From Pseudomonadota bacterium (GTDB taxonomy: Bacteria; Pseudomonadota; Alphaproteobacteria; GCA-2731375), in assembly GCA_027623205.1 (NCBI GenBank), contig JAQBYC010000003.1, positions 1 to 64,000 of the forward strand: a DNA stretch of 64,000 nt, in the 5' to 3' direction. Both the position numbers and the translations under genes were made by a program. This document shows, piece after piece, positions 46,246 to 55,971 of the stretch. The notes under the pieces are model-generated. The model saw nothing but the letters and a program-made list of their open reading frames with translations, was not told the DNA's origin and made no database searches. Within the stretch, counting starts at the first letter, position 1. Each line of letters opens with the position of its first letter.

Positions 46246-46497
46246 TTGCGTTCGAGCGAATGGAATTTCATTTTGTCCACACCTGAAGCAATAGACCGCC
46301 TTGCACTGCCAACCAGCGGTGATCGGAAGGAGATGGCTGCCGCCACGGCAAAAGCCGGCATCTTCGCGCTTGATGTCGCCTTGTCAATCATCGAGGCACC
46401 CACCAATGATATCACCGCGGCACGGCGGTTGCACTATGTCGCCGCGCGTTGCAACGATTTGACCGAACAGCTGACCCAGCAGGCCAGAGAGGCCTAA
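46246..46497 (+). CDS. Small hypothetical protein
   Basis: An 83-residue frame opening with TTG at 46246; an ATG at 46333 (54 residues) is possible, though GGAAGGAG is immediately adjacent to it. The last 50 residues are helical and lightly amphipathic (AGIFALDVALSIIEA, DITAARRLHYVAARCNDLTEQL). No signal or motif was recognised. It is convergent with the YmdB-like gene. It could be a real small protein; the minus-strand frame over the same bases looks poorer. Confidence 0.4.
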   Translation: MRSSEWNFILSTPEAIDRLALPTSGDRKEMAAATAKAGIFALDVALSIIEAPTNDITAARRLHYVAARCNDLTEQLTQQAREA

Positions 46498-46517
46498 GCG
46501 CGAAATTCTAACGCGTC

Positions 46518-47336
46518 CTACCCTATTTTGGGCCAGGCCGGGGTTAGACGGCCGCCTTGGCGCAAGGGTGCGAGATAGGTGGCCAAACCCGTTTTGTCAT
46601 CGGTTTCCAGATAGATTCCACATGCCGTCGCCTCGCCGCTTGCCGGGGCAAACCGTGCGCCCGGCATTTTTCGGGTGAAACGGCGGACAGGTTCCGCTTT
46701 TTCCATGCCGATTACCGAATCGTAGTCGCCACACATCCCCACATCGCTCATATATGCAGTGCCGCCAGGCAATATCTGGCCGTCCGCCGTGGGCACATGG
46801 GTGTGTGTGCCGAATACGCAGCTGACCCGGCCATCAAGGTAATGCCCAATGGCCATCTTTTCCGAGGTGGCCTCGGCATGCATGTCGACGAAAATCGCAT
46901 TCACGCTGCCGCCCAGGGTATGGGCTTTCAGCGCCTCGGTGGCGGCGGCAAAAGGGTCGTCCAGGGGGTCCATAAAAATTCGCCCCATTACCTGTGCGAT
47001 CAGAATACGGCGGCCGCCCGGCACCTCAAAAACACCCGCCCCTCGCCCGGGCGTGCCGGGCGGCAGGTTAAGGGGCCGCAGCAGCCGCTTTTCGCCATCA
47101 ATATGGGGAATGATCTCGCGGGCGTCCCAGGCATGGTTGCCGAGTACGATGACATCCGCGCCCGCTTCATAGAGTTGATCGCAGATTTTCGGCGTGATGC
47201 CAAAGCCATTGGCCGCATTTTCACCATTGACGACAACGAAATCCAGGTCCAGGTCCAGGCGCCATTGCGCCAGATTCTTGACGACCGCATTCCGCCCAGC
47301 GCGGCCAACCACATCCCCAAGATAAAGCAGTTTCAC
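46518..47336 (-). CDS. TIGR00282/YmdB family metallophosphoesterase
   Basis: A 272-residue calcineurin-like phosphoesterase. N-terminal LLYLGDVVGRAGR, VVNGENAANGFG, VIVLGNHAWD (metal-binding GNHxxD form), FVDMHAEATSEKMAIGHYLDGRVSCVFGTHTHVPTAD and ILPGGTAYMSDVGMCGDYDSVIG match this family, whose Bacillus member YmdB hydrolyses 2',3'-cyclic nucleotides. Start: GTG at 47336 with AGGGGTAAC upstream; the longer frame adds nine unrelated residues. Downstream of the folate cyclo-ligase on the same strand, 53 bases away. Confidence 0.93.
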   Translation of the reverse strand: MKLLYLGDVVGRAGRNAVVKNLAQWRLDLDLDFVVVNGENAANGFGITPKICDQLYEAGADVIVLGNHAWDAREIIPHIDGEKRLLRPLNLPPGTPGRGAGVFEVPGGRRILIAQVMGRIFMDPLDDPFAAATEALKAHTLGGSVNAIFVDMHAEATSEKMAIGHYLDGRVSCVFGTHTHVPTADGQILPGGTAYMSDVGMCGDYDSVIGMEKAEPVRRFTRKMPGARFAPASGEATACGIYLETDDKTGLATYLAPLRQGGRLTPAWPKIG

Positions 47337-47389
47337 TCTGTTACCCCTTACTGTACCCGTCAATGCCTTCGTTAACGCTGTCGCGCTGA

Positions 47390-48022
47390 TTAATACTGCC
47401 CTGAACGTTGGTGCGGGAACCGTTGTGCGCCACGCTCAGTGACCAGCCAATCCAACGCTTCGTCGTGATCATCATAAGGCAGCGCGGCCATGGTCTGGGC
47501 TGCAAATCCCAACCCAACCGCCAATAACCCGGGCACCGATTGGCGCAAAGCTCGCAACGTGCGGTCATAGTAGCCGCCACCATAGCCCAGACGAAAGCCT
47601 TGCGCATTGTAGGCCAGGAACGGCGTGGTCACGACATTCGGGGTCACCTCCGCCGCGCCCTCCAGTGGTTCCAGGACGCCGAAGGAACTCTTTGTCATTG
47701 AATCCCCCGGCTGCCAGATGCGAAAACCAAGAGCCTGTCCGGCGCCGGTCACGACAGGTAAGGCGACCCGATGTCCGGTCTGGAACAAGGCGTGCAGCAG
47801 AGGCCGGCTGTCGAATTCATCCCCCAGAGGCCAATAGGCAGCGACGATGGATCCAGGTGAAAGTGCAATTGTATTCAAAAAATACTCCGCCGCCTTGGCA
47901 CCTGCCCTGTCCCGTACCGTCACAGGAACCGCCGCGCGCCGAGCCCGGGCCCGGCGCCGTGCGGCTGCCTTCAGTGCGTAACCAGGCCGTGCGCCCGCAT
48001 TGTTTCCATCGCCGGTGATCAT
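47390..48022 (-). CDS. 5-formyltetrahydrofolate cyclo-ligase
   Basis: A 210-residue enzyme (start ATG 48022; GTG at 48034 would add four residues) that converts 5-formyl-THF to 5,10-methenyl-THF using ATP. The C-terminal motif LGYGGGYYDRTL, with the metal/phosphate-binding residues, is decisive; IVAAYWPLGDEFDSRPLL and VVTTPFLAYNAQGFRLGYG are also typical. The gene lies downstream of the 6S RNA and zapA, as in many proteobacteria (ygfA/fau). Confidence 0.93.
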   Translation of the reverse strand: MITGDGNNAGARPGYALKAAARRRARARRAAVPVTVRDRAGAKAAEYFLNTIALSPGSIVAAYWPLGDEFDSRPLLHALFQTGHRVALPVVTGAGQALGFRIWQPGDSMTKSSFGVLEPLEGAAEVTPNVVTTPFLAYNAQGFRLGYGGGYYDRTLRALRQSVPGLLAVGLGFAAQTMAALPYDDHDEALDWLVTERGAQRFPHQRSGQY

Positions 48023-48066
48023 CGGCTTCTTCACAAATAAAGTCTAACATGTAGGGCTTGAATATA

Positions 48067-48237
48067 GCGTCGAACGGGACCGCCAGAGCCGTCGAAATAC
48101 CTTGCTCCGCTGTGGCCTGCTTACGCAGGTGGGCGCCGCTATGACAAGACCACGATCTCACCAGAGGCAGCTCCCTTACTAACGGTATTGGCCCAGGGAA
48201 CCGTTTTTCGTCGCACCCGGCAGAACCCGCCCGACAA
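48067..48237 (-). ncRNA. ssrS: 6S RNA (SsrS) candidate
   Basis: It lies between zapA and the 5-formyl-THF cyclo-ligase gene on the minus strand, the standard 6S location. The ends form a long stem: GTCGGGCGGG at the 5' end (48235-48226) pairs, using G-U pairs, with the 3' end around 48069-48078. A CCCTGG asymmetry and a large internal bubble follow, then the typical CCTGC-GTAA-GCAGG hairpin (48116-48129), as in alphaproteobacterial 6S RNAs. A TAAATA -10-like box lies just upstream. 6S RNA mimics an open promoter and sequesters sigma70-RNA polymerase in stationary phase. Ends are approximate. Confidence 0.8.
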
Positions 48238-48243
48238 CCCTAT

Positions 48244-48558
48244 TTAAGCACTCTCCAGCCGCGCGGCAATGTCTTCGATGCGTTCGGTCAATTTTTCCAG
48301 GTCCACTGGCGTTACAACGGTGTCAGCCGCGCCGCCTTTCAGTTCGTCCAGTTCCCGGCTGGCTTCCGCGAGTTCGTCGGCTACCAACAGCGAGGCCATC
48401 AGTAACAAGCGCGCCTCTCCTACCTGGCCGACGCTTTGCACCAGCCCCTCCACTTGGCGATTGACGTAGTCAGCCAGAAAAATCAGATGCTTTTCCTCGC
48501 CATCCTCGCAGGCGATCAGATAGTCACGACCGTTGATCTGAATATTGATTTGGGCCAT
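48244..48558 (-). CDS. zapA: Cell division protein ZapA
   Basis: A 104-residue protein from ATG 48558 (MAQINIQINGRDYLIACEDGEE), the ZapA N-terminal beta-hairpin domain, followed by YVNRQVEGL and a long coiled-coil helix (ARLLLMASLLVADELAEASRELDEL). ZapA cross-links FtsZ filaments at the septum. The start overlaps nothing and is one base after the stop of the upstream coiled-coil gene, so the two are coupled. The 6S RNA candidate follows within 10 bases. Confidence 0.93.
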   Translation of the reverse strand: MAQINIQINGRDYLIACEDGEEKHLIFLADYVNRQVEGLVQSVGQVGEARLLLMASLLVADELAEASRELDELKGGAADTVVTPVDLEKLTERIEDIAARLESA

Positions 48559-48559
48559 C

Positions 48560-48868
48560 TCACTCGTCCAACAGCGCGTGTACGCTGGCAATCGCTTGAT
48601 CCAGGCGCGTTGATACCGCATCCATCGTGCTTTGCAATGCGGCGCCCTCGGCCCTGACGTCCGCCAGTTCTTGGGCCAGACGGTCGCGCTCCGCGCGCAA
48701 GGCGGTCAGTTCCGAATTGAGTCTGTCCAAATCCTGCCGCAGCCGCTCAACATCCGCTGTCGCCGCTCTTGAGTCCGCCGCGCCGGATTCGATCACCTGG
48801 CCCAGGGCTGTTTCCAGCCGGTGAACGGCCGTTTCCAATCGCTCTTTCGCGCCACTATCATCGGCCAT
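48560..48868 (-). CDS. Coiled-coil protein (DUF4164-like), zapA-linked
   Basis: A 102-residue almost wholly helical protein. Heptad pattern is clear throughout (RLETAVHRLETALGQVI, VERLRQDLDRLNSELTALRAERDRLAQEL, MDAVSTRLDQAIASVHALL). It has no signal or TM. Proteins of this size and type directly upstream of zapA are common in alphaproteobacteria and are presumed to take part in septation, but the function is unproven. It is transcribed with zapA. Confidence 0.75.
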   Translation of the reverse strand: MADDSGAKERLETAVHRLETALGQVIESGAADSRAATADVERLRQDLDRLNSELTALRAERDRLAQELADVRAEGAALQSTMDAVSTRLDQAIASVHALLDE

Positions 48869-49237
48869 TGTGATCTCCGCACCGCTTCCATAATGACTTG
48901 CAAATCTGGTTCAGGGATTTGATGTCCGCATGGAACATATGCACCCAGCCCGCCACGCATACGCTAGACTTACAAATCGGCCACATTAGGTTATTTGGGC
49001 GCAGGGTAAGGCGGGGTTTGCCTCTCCGTCAACCGGATCGCATAACAGCGGCTAAAATGGCACTCAAAAGTTGGTTATTCGCAGTTGACCTTGCAAGGCG
49101 AACGACTATGTTGACCAGCATTGCGGGGCTCAACCAATTTGTCCCGGCGTGCCCGTCCACCAGGGTTGTTCATCCGGTTATCAGATGCAAAATCTCGCTG
49201 TTGTTGACCGTCTGCAACCGCAATTCCGAGACTCCAT
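48869..49237. other. Divergent intergenic region before tkt
   Basis: About 369 bases between the divergently transcribed coiled-coil/zapA and tkt genes. It should hold the promoters for both. Apart from the candidate listed separately I recognise no other element. Confidence 0.5.
49085..49112 (+). promoter_or_regulatory. Candidate promoter for tkt
   Basis: TTGACC (49085-49090), a 16-base spacer, then TATGTT (49107-49112), a fair sigma70-type match. It is about 125 bases before the tkt start. Confidence 0.35.
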
Positions 49238-51259
49238 ATGACACCCAAGGATATCAAGGTAGCGCCTGCCGCAGCCGCGCACGGCGAGATGGCGAATGCC
49301 ATTCGTTTCCTGGCTGCAGATGCGGTCCAGGCGGCCAATTCCGGGCACCCGGGCATGCCCATGGGCGCCGCCGACATGGCCACGGTTCTATTTTCGGGCT
49401 TTTTGAAGTTCGATCCGGACAAGCCCCATTGGCCGGATCGGGACCGCTTTGTCCTATCGGCCGGACATGGATCAATGCTGTTATATAGCCTGTTATATTT
49501 GACCGGTTACCGCGATATGGATCTGGACCAGATTCGCAATTTCCGGCAACTAGGCAGCCGCACCGCCGGTCATCCGGAGTTTGGTGCCGCAGCCGGCATC
49601 GAAACCACCACCGGTCCCCTGGGTCAGGGTCTGGCGACCGCCGTCGGCATGGCCTTGGCCGAGCGCATGCTGGCCAGCCGTTTTGGCGGCGGCCTGGTGG
49701 ATCATTTCACCTATGTCCTGGCAGGCGATGGCTGCCTGATGGAAGGGATCAGCCACGAGGCTGCGTCGTTCGCTGGGCATCTGCGTTTGCGCAAGCTGAT
49801 CGTGCTGTTCGATGACAATGAAATCACTATCGATGGGGCTGCTGGCCTAAGCGTCGGCGATGATCAATGCGCCCGCTTCGCGGCGTACGGCTGGGATGTG
49901 ACCCGTGTCGACGGCCATGACCCGGAAGCCTTGGAAAAGACAATTGCGGCGGCGAGGCAAAGCGACCGGCCGTCGTTGATCGCGGCGCGCACCCAAATTG
50001 GCCGTGGTGCGCCAAGCAAGGCGGGCACCTCCGGCGCCCATGGTTCGCCACTGGGGGAGGAAGAGATCGCCGGCACCCGGAAGCAGATGAACTGGCCGCA
50101 CCCCCCCTTCGAGGTCCCGGACAATGTCGTGTCTGCATGGCGCGCGGTTGGTGCACGCGGGGCGACGGTTTCGGCGGATTGGGCGAATCGCTTGGATGCC
50201 TTGGCGCAAGATGACCGGGCCGCGTTTGAGCGGGCTTTGGCGGGAGATTTACCGGCTGGCATTATTGCGGCAATGGCCGATTACCGCCGGCAACTGGCGG
50301 ACGACAAACCTGTGCTGGCGACCAGGGCCGCGTCTGGCAACGCCCTGGAAGTGATCAACAAGGTGGTGGCGGAAACGGTGGGCGGCTCCGCCGATCTGAC
50401 CGGTTCCAACAACACTTTGACGGCGGATTTGGGCTTTGTCACGGCCGATGATTTCTCCGGTCGCTATATCCATTACGGCGTACGCGAACATGCCATGGCG
50501 GCAGCCATGAACGGTCTGGCCCTGCACGGCGGCTTTATTCCCTATGGCGGCACGTTCCTGGTGTTCTCCGATTATTGCCGGGGCGCCATGCGTATATCGG
50601 CCCTGGCGGGCTGCCGGGTCGTCTATGTCCTGACCCATGATTCCATCGGCCTTGGCGAGGATGGGCCGACCCATCAACCGGTGGAACATCTGGCGGCCTT
50701 GCGGGCCATGCCCAATCTGTATGTCTTCCGCCCGGCCGACGCCATGGAAACGGCGGAATGCTGGGAACTGGCGCTGGCGGCCAAGGGAACCCCCTCGGCC
50801 ATGGTGCTGAGCCGGCAAGGCTTGCCGGCCGTGCGGCTGGACTACAGCGACGAAAACGCCTGCGCTCGTGGCGCCTATGAACTGATAGCCGCCGACGGCG
50901 AGGCGGCCGTCACTTTGATGGCGACGGGCTCGGAAGTCTCCATCGCGGTTGCCGCGCGGAACAATTTGCAAAGCGCCGGCGTTCCGACCCGGGTCGTTTC
51001 CATGCCGTGCTGGGAATTGTTCGAGGCACAGGACGATGACTATCGCCGGCAAATCCTGGGGCCGGGCACCGTGCGCATTGGGGTCGAGGCGGCGGTATCA
51101 ATGGGCTGGGACCGCTATCATGGCCCGCAGGGCGGCTTTGTCGGCATGACCGGGTATGGTGCCTCGGCGCCGGCGAAAGAATTGTACAGACATTTCGGCA
51201 TCACGGCGGAGGCAGTGGTGGAACTGGCCAAGGCAAAATTGGCGGCTCAGCCTGGCTGA
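49238..51259 (+). CDS. tkt: Transketolase
   Basis: A 673-residue thiamine-diphosphate enzyme moving two-carbon units between sugar phosphates in the pentose phosphate and Calvin-type pathways. N-terminal [17 protein letters not shown] (His needed for catalysis), [17 protein letters not shown], the ThDP/metal motif [20 protein letters not shown], the middle YR domain with [20 protein letters not shown] and [18 protein letters not shown], and the C-terminal domain are all intact. It leads a tkt-gap-pgk-(unknown)-fba-thiE cluster, each gene in the same direction. Confidence 0.97.
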   Translation: MTPKDIKVAPAAAAHGEMANAIRFLAADAVQAANSGHPGMPMGAADMATVLFSGFLKFDPDKPHWPDRDRFVLSAGHGSMLLYSLLYLTGYRDMDLDQIRNFRQLGSRTAGHPEFGAAAGIETTTGPLGQGLATAVGMALAERMLASRFGGGLVDHFTYVLAGDGCLMEGISHEAASFAGHLRLRKLIVLFDDNEITIDGAAGLSVGDDQCARFAAYGWDVTRVDGHDPEALEKTIAAARQSDRPSLIAARTQIGRGAPSKAGTSGAHGSPLGEEEIAGTRKQMNWPHPPFEVPDNVVSAWRAVGARGATVSADWANRLDALAQDDRAAFERALAGDLPAGIIAAMADYRRQLADDKPVLATRAASGNALEVINKVVAETVGGSADLTGSNNTLTADLGFVTADDFSGRYIHYGVREHAMAAAMNGLALHGGFIPYGGTFLVFSDYCRGAMRISALAGCRVVYVLTHDSIGLGEDGPTHQPVEHLAALRAMPNLYVFRPADAMETAECWELALAAKGTPSAMVLSRQGLPAVRLDYSDENACARGAYELIAADGEAAVTLMATGSEVSIAVAARNNLQSAGVPTRVVSMPCWELFEAQDDDYRRQILGPGTVRIGVEAAVSMGWDRYHGPQGGFVGMTGYGASAPAKELYRHFGITAEAVVELAKAKLAAQPG

Positions 51260-51313
51260 AACAAGTTGATGGAACGCATACGGGGCAACCCATTCTTTTG
51301 AGAGGAGATCAAT

Positions 51314-52318
51314 ATGGTAGTTCGGGTAGGTATCAATGGCTTTGGGCGCATCGGGCGGCTGGTGTTGCGTGCCATCGCGGAATCTGGACGCAAGGATATT
51401 CAGGTGGTTGGGGTCAATGATTTGGGCCCCATTGAAACCAACGCTCATCTGTTGCGCTACGATTCAGTGCATGGCGCCTTCCCCGGGAAGGTGAAAACCA
51501 CCAAGAGCGGCATGAACCTCGGAAAAAACGCCATCAAGGTCACGGCAGAGCGCGACCCGGCAAATTTGCCGTGGGGCAAGTTGGGCGTGGATGTGGCTAT
51601 GGAATGCACCGGGATCTTCACCTCAAAGGAGGCCGCCTCGGCTCATCTGACCGCGGGCGCCAAGCGGGTGCTGATTTCGGCGCCCGCTACCGGTGCCGAT
51701 CTGACCGTGGTCTATGGTGTCAACCACGACAAGCTGCGTAAGTCTCACACGGTGGTCTCGAACGCATCCTGCACCACCAATTGTCTGGCCCCGGTGGCCT
51801 TTGTGCTGAACCAGGCGGTGGGCATTGAGCACGGCTTTATGACGACCATCCACGCCTTTACCGGCGATCAGCCTGTGCTGGATACCCTGCATGGCGATCT
51901 GCGCCGCGCCCGTTCCGCTGTCATGTCCATGATCCCCACCTCGACCGGTGCGGCCAAGGCCGTTGGCCTGGTGCTGCCCGAATTGGCCGGCAAGCTGGAC
52001 GGCACCTCGATCCGGGTACCGACGCCGAATGTCTCGGTAGTGGATTTCAAATTCCGCAGCAAGAAGAAGACGACCGTGGAGGCTGTCAATGCGGCCATCG
52101 TCAAGGCCGCCAATGGCAAATTGAAGGGTATTCTGGCAACCTCGGACGGTCCGACCGTGTCCATTGATTACAACCACAACCCTGCCTCTTCCACGTTCGA
52201 TCTGACCCAGACCCAGGTGATCGAGGGCCGCTTCGTGCGCATCCTGTCCTGGTATGACAACGAATGGGGCTTTTCCAACCGGATGAGCGACACCGCCGTC
52301 GCTCTGGCCAAGCTCTAA
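51314..52318 (+). CDS. gap: Glyceraldehyde-3-phosphate dehydrogenase, type I
   Basis: A 334-residue NAD(P)-dependent enzyme of glycolysis/gluconeogenesis. N-terminal [15 protein letters not shown] binds NAD; the catalytic cysteine is in [12 protein letters not shown] (about residue 153), with the His in the HAFTGDQ segment; [13 protein letters not shown] closes the protein. AGAGGAGATC is a strong Shine-Dalgarno. It is 54 bases after tkt and 25 before pgk. Confidence 0.98.
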   Translation: MVVRVGINGFGRIGRLVLRAIAESGRKDIQVVGVNDLGPIETNAHLLRYDSVHGAFPGKVKTTKSGMNLGKNAIKVTAERDPANLPWGKLGVDVAMECTGIFTSKEAASAHLTAGAKRVLISAPATGADLTVVYGVNHDKLRKSHTVVSNASCTTNCLAPVAFVLNQAVGIEHGFMTTIHAFTGDQPVLDTLHGDLRRARSAVMSMIPTSTGAAKAVGLVLPELAGKLDGTSIRVPTPNVSVVDFKFRSKKKTTVEAVNAAIVKAANGKLKGILATSDGPTVSIDYNHNPASSTFDLTQTQVIEGRFVRILSWYDNEWGFSNRMSDTAVALAKL

Positions 52319-52343
52319 GCGGCGCTGACGCCAACAATTCGTC

Positions 52344-53519
52344 ATGCGGGTCCTTGATGATCTGTCCCCGGGCGGGGCAAGGGTGCTGGTGCGGGTCGAT
52401 CTGAATGTACCCATGCGGGATGGCCAGGTCGGTGATGCGACCCGGATCGAGCGGGCCGTCCCCACCCTTTCCGAGCTGGCCGGCAAGGGCGCCAGAGTTA
52501 TCGTGCTGTCCCATTTCGGCCGGCCCAAGGGTCGCGTGGTGCCGGCCTTGTCGCTGGCGCCACTGGCCGGACCTCTGGGCGCGGCCCTGGGCCGCCGGGT
52601 CGCCTTCGCAAGCCTGGCCACGGCGCCAGAAGCGGTGGCAAATATGACCGACGGCGATGTCTTGTTGCTTGAAAACCTCCGCTTTGATCCGGGCGAGGAA
52701 GCCAACGGATTGGACTTTGCCCAGGCATTGGCGGCGCTGGGCGATTTCTATGTCAACGACGCTTTTTCCTGCGCCCATCGGGCGCATGCCTCGACCACAG
52801 GCTTGGCCTATCTGTTGCCGGCGGCTGCGGGCCGGGCCCTGCAGGCCGAACTGGCGGCCCTGCAGGCGGCCCTTGCCAGCCCACGGCGGCCCGTGGCGGC
52901 ATTGGTTGGCGGGGCCAAGGTTTCCTCCAAACTGGCGGTCCTGGGTCATTTGCTGGACAAGGCCGATCAATTGATCATCGGCGGCGGCATGGCAAATACC
53001 TTTTTGTTCGCCAAGGGTCTCGCCATCGGTGCCTCTCTGTGCGAAACCGATCTGGCCCAAACCGCCCGGGAAATCGTGGCCAAGGCCGACAAGGTCGGCT
53101 GCGATATTGCCCTGCCGGTGGATGTGGTGCTGGCAAGGGACCTGCGCGCCGGGACCGACAGTATCACGGTGTCCGTGGACCAGGTGCCTGACGGTATGAT
53201 GATCCTGGATATCGGTCCGGCCAGCGTGAGCGATCTGACCCGGCGTCTGGCTGGATGCCGGACACTGCTATGGAACGGTCCTCTGGGCGCCTTTGAATTC
53301 CCACCCTTTGATCGTGGTACAGTCCAGGTGGCCCAAGCCGCCGCGGCGCAAACCCGGACCGGCGATTTGACGTCTGTCGCCGGCGGTGGTGACACCGTAG
53401 CGGCCCTGCGCCACGCCGGCGCGGCGGACGATTTCACCTATGTCTCCACCGCCGGTGGCGCCTTCCTGGAATGGCTTGAGGGCAAGGTCCTGCCAGGCAT
53501 CAAGGCGCTGGAGATCTAG
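52344..53519 (+). CDS. pgk: Phosphoglycerate kinase
   Basis: A 391-residue two-domain kinase forming ATP and 3-phosphoglycerate. VLVRVDLNVPMRDGQVGDATRIERAVPTL, FGRPKG, NAFSCAHRAHASTTGLA-like (here DAFSCAHRAHAS) and the C-terminal ATP-site GGGDTVAALRHAG and STAGGAFLEWLEGK are present. The stop codon TAG (53517-53519) lies inside the first bases (CTAGAGC) of a dispersed repeat. Third gene of the central-carbon cluster. Confidence 0.97.
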   Translation: MRVLDDLSPGGARVLVRVDLNVPMRDGQVGDATRIERAVPTLSELAGKGARVIVLSHFGRPKGRVVPALSLAPLAGPLGAALGRRVAFASLATAPEAVANMTDGDVLLLENLRFDPGEEANGLDFAQALAALGDFYVNDAFSCAHRAHASTTGLAYLLPAAAGRALQAELAALQAALASPRRPVAALVGGAKVSSKLAVLGHLLDKADQLIIGGGMANTFLFAKGLAIGASLCETDLAQTAREIVAKADKVGCDIALPVDVVLARDLRAGTDSITVSVDQVPDGMMILDIGPASVSDLTRRLAGCRTLLWNGPLGAFEFPPFDRGTVQVAQAAAAQTRTGDLTSVAGGGDTVAALRHAGAADDFTYVSTAGGAFLEWLEGKVLPGIKALEI

Positions 53520-53619
53520 AGCGATTTTCAATCAATTGGATTCGCTTTAGCGATCCAAATAATTGGTTTAATTGCTCTTTTCTTAAGAGTCCCAGCATGT
53601 TTAGAAGAAACATGCTCCA
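53516..53619 (+). repeat. Dispersed intergenic repeat, copy E1
   Basis: Same subtype as copy D: start CTAGAGC at 53516, hairpin GGAT-T-CGC-TTTA-GCG-ATCC (about 53538-53556), AATTGGTTTAATTGCTCTTTTCTTAAGAG-type middle, then GCATGTTT-AGAAG-AAACATGC (about 53595-53615) and GCTCCAG. Immediately followed by copy E2. It contains the pgk stop codon. Confidence 0.8.
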
Positions 53620-53726
53620 GCGTGATTTTCAATTGATTGCAGTCGCGAACGCAACTTTGGTTGGCTGGTTCATTTGCGCCGTTCTGAAGTTTCCGAGCCT
53701 ATTTGGATCATATGTATTCTGGGGCA
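53620..53726 (+). repeat. Dispersed intergenic repeat, copy E2
   Basis: Same subtype as copies A-C, in tandem with E1: AGTCGCG-AA-CGCAACT (53641-53656, one mismatch in the hairpin), TTGGTTGGCTGGTTCAT, GTTCTGAA and a decayed terminal hairpin near TATTTGGATCATATG. It separates pgk from the next gene. Confidence 0.6.
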
Positions 53727-53766
53727 TAAGCTTCCAAGCGTCTTTGCCTTGGGCTATGACTATGCC

Positions 53767-54171
53767 ATGCGGGCGATCATCTTTCATCATTTGCGTCAGG
53801 CCGAATGCGCGCTGGCGGTCTCGGTTGCGTTGCGCCGGCCCGTTAGCCTGCTGACCGCACCGGGGGCGGCGGCCTATGGCGGGCCGGGATTCTATCTGGC
53901 AATGGTGGAACTGGCACGGCAGCGCCATCCGGACGCGGAAGTGCGGGCAATCCTGGATTGCGGCGATGATGGCGCCATGGCGCAAATGGCCTTGCACCAG
54001 GGCTGGCGCCATCTTGTGTTGGGAGGCAGGGGGACGGTCCGCGAGAAGGTCCGCCAGATCGCCGTCACTTATGGTGCCGATGTCCTGCCACGGGCGCCCA
54101 AGGCCCTGGATCCAGGCGCCGATGCCATGGATATCACCAGCCAATGCCGGTCATTCCTCGATCCCCACTAA
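53767..54171 (+). CDS. Hypothetical protein between pgk and fba
   Basis: A 134-residue protein (start ATG 53767; earlier in-frame codons fall within repeat E2 and look unrelated). N-terminal RAIIFHHLRQAECALAVSVALRRPVSLLTAP is helix-rich, then YGGPGFYLAMVELARQRHPDAEVRAILDCGDDGAMAQMALHQGWRHLVLGG, then GADVLPRAPKALD. The alternation of strands and helices suggests an alpha/beta fold, and the sequence looks like a conserved alphaproteobacterial protein found beside pgk/fba genes (from memory, uncertain). No function assigned. Confidence 0.65.
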   Translation: MRAIIFHHLRQAECALAVSVALRRPVSLLTAPGAAAYGGPGFYLAMVELARQRHPDAEVRAILDCGDDGAMAQMALHQGWRHLVLGGRGTVREKVRQIAVTYGADVLPRAPKALDPGADAMDITSQCRSFLDPH

Positions 54172-54247
54172 GTACCGTTGCATGCGCTTCTGGGCTTTGT
54201 TATTCAGGTGGCAAGGGTTGTCGGGTAGCAGGACAGGGAAGATCAAA

Positions 54248-55282
54248 ATGACGAAATTGGATATTGTCGCCAATGCGGCGCGCATGGTTGCACCGGGCAA
54301 GGGAATACTGGCCGCCGATGAGAGTACGGGAACCATTCAGAAGCGCCTGGATAGTATCGATGTTCCCTGCACCGAGGATAATCGCCGCACCTACCGACAA
54401 TTGCTGTTCACCACACCAGGTGCGGGCGATTATATTTCCGGCGTTATCCTGTTTGACGAGACCTTGCGGCAATCGGGCACGGATGGCGTGCCATTTACCA
54501 AGCTGCTGTGGGACAACGGCGTACTCCCGGGCATCAAGGTCGATGCCGGCGCCAAGGACCTGGCTGGCTCACCTGGCGAAAAGGTGACAGAGGGCCTGGA
54601 CGGCCTGCGGGAACGCCTGGCTGAATATGTGGAACTGGGCGCCGCATTCACCAAATGGCGGGCGGTGATCGATATAGGCAGCGGCATTCCCAGCCGCGCC
54701 TGTCTCGAGGCCAACGCCCACGCCCTGGCCCGCTATGCCGCCCTGTCGCAGGAAGCCGGTCTGGTGCCGATCGTGGAGCCGGAAGTACTGATGGATGGCG
54801 ATCATGATATCGAACGCTGCCGGGAGGTGACGGAAACCGCGCTGCAATTGACGTTCAGGGAATTGTTCAATCAGAATGTGCTGTTGGAAGGCATGGTGTT
54901 GAAACCGAACATGGTGCTGGCGGGCAAGCAATGCAGCCGGCAAAATTCGGTCCAGGAAGTGGCCGAAATGACCGTCAAGGTTCTGCGCCGGCAAGTGCCG
55001 GGCGCGGTGCCTGGTATAGCCTTTCTCTCCGGCGGGCAATCGGAAGAAGAGGCCACGGCCCATCTCAATGCCATGAACAAGCCCACGGCAATCGGGGGTC
55101 CGCTGCCTTGGGAGTTGAGCTTCTCCTACGGCCGTGCCTTGCAGGCCTCGGCCCTGCGGGCCTGGCGCGGTCAGGCCGACAACATTCCCGCCGCCCAGGC
55201 TGCTTTTGCGCATCGCGCCAAGATGAACAGTCTGGCCCGCAGCGGCGGCTATGAAACGACGATGGAACAGGACGCCACCTGA
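54248..55282 (+). CDS. fba: Class I fructose-bisphosphate aldolase
   Basis: A 344-residue class I (Schiff-base) aldolase. N-terminal [17 protein letters not shown], the Schiff-base lysine in [12 protein letters not shown] (about residue 221-232), [11 protein letters not shown] and the phosphate-binding [19 protein letters not shown] and [13 protein letters not shown] segments are typical. The start ATG at 54248 is far downstream of the open frame and matches family ends. Its stop overlaps the thiE start by one base (TGATG). Confidence 0.96.
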   Translation: MTKLDIVANAARMVAPGKGILAADESTGTIQKRLDSIDVPCTEDNRRTYRQLLFTTPGAGDYISGVILFDETLRQSGTDGVPFTKLLWDNGVLPGIKVDAGAKDLAGSPGEKVTEGLDGLRERLAEYVELGAAFTKWRAVIDIGSGIPSRACLEANAHALARYAALSQEAGLVPIVEPEVLMDGDHDIERCREVTETALQLTFRELFNQNVLLEGMVLKPNMVLAGKQCSRQNSVQEVAEMTVKVLRRQVPGAVPGIAFLSGGQSEEEATAHLNAMNKPTAIGGPLPWELSFSYGRALQASALRAWRGQADNIPAAQAAFAHRAKMNSLARSGGYETTMEQDAT

Positions 55283-55971
55283 TGGCTTCAGGCGCGGATG
55301 GTGACGCAGACCGCTGCCGCCTGTATCTGATCACGCCGCCGGCGTTCGAACCGGCGGCTTTTGTGGACGACTTGCGGGCGGCCTTGGATGGCGGTGATGT
55401 GGCCTGCCTGCAATTGCGCCTGAAAGGCGTGGAGGACGATGCGGTGCGGCGCGCGGCCGAGGTGCTGATGCCCGTAACCCAGGAATACGGCGCGGCTTTC
55501 CTGATCAATGACCGTCCCGATCTGGCGCTGGAATTGCGCGCCGACGGCTGTCATGTCGGTCAGGAAGACACGCCCTACGCGCTGGCGCGCGAGATCCTGG
55601 GGGCCGATCATATCGTCGGCGTCACCTGCCATGCCTCCCGCCATTTGGCCATGGAGGCGGCGGAAGCGGGCGCCGATTATGTGGCCTTTGGCGCTTTCTT
55701 CGCCACCGGAACCAAGCAGGCCAAGGCTGCCGCGGATGTGGACGTTCTGCGGTGGTGGTCGGGAATTTTCGAGGTGCCCTGCGTCGCCATCGGCGGCATC
55801 ACGGTGGAAAATTGCCCGCCGCTGGTCGCCGCGGGGGCGGATTTTCTCTCGGTTGTCGCCGGCGTGTGGAATTATCCGGACGGCCCCGGCGCCGCCGTGC
55901 GTGCGTTCAACAAAGCCATCGCCGAGGCGGGCCGACAGGCGCCCGTTGACGCATCCGCCGAGGTGCGATGA
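55282..55971 (+). CDS. thiE: Thiamine phosphate synthase ThiE
   Basis: A 229-residue TIM-barrel enzyme that couples HMP-PP with thiazole phosphate. [15 protein letters not shown] (usual QLR.K), [60 protein letters not shown] and [29 protein letters not shown] match ThiE. It starts on the last base of the fba stop codon. The usual position next to glycolytic genes seems lineage-specific. Confidence 0.93.
   Translation: MASGADGDADRCRLYLITPPAFEPAAFVDDLRAALDGGDVACLQLRLKGVEDDAVRRAAEVLMPVTQEYGAAFLINDRPDLALELRADGCHVGQEDTPYALAREILGADHIVGVTCHASRHLAMEAAEAGADYVAFGAFFATGTKQAKAAADVDVLRWWSGIFEVPCVAIGGITVENCPPLVAAGADFLSVVAGVWNYPDGPGAAVRAFNKAIAEAGRQAPVDASAEVR

Noticed and set aside
51623-52705. Minus-strand ORF of 360 codons opposite gap/pgk
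   Set aside because: Antisense to two textbook genes with no protein features.
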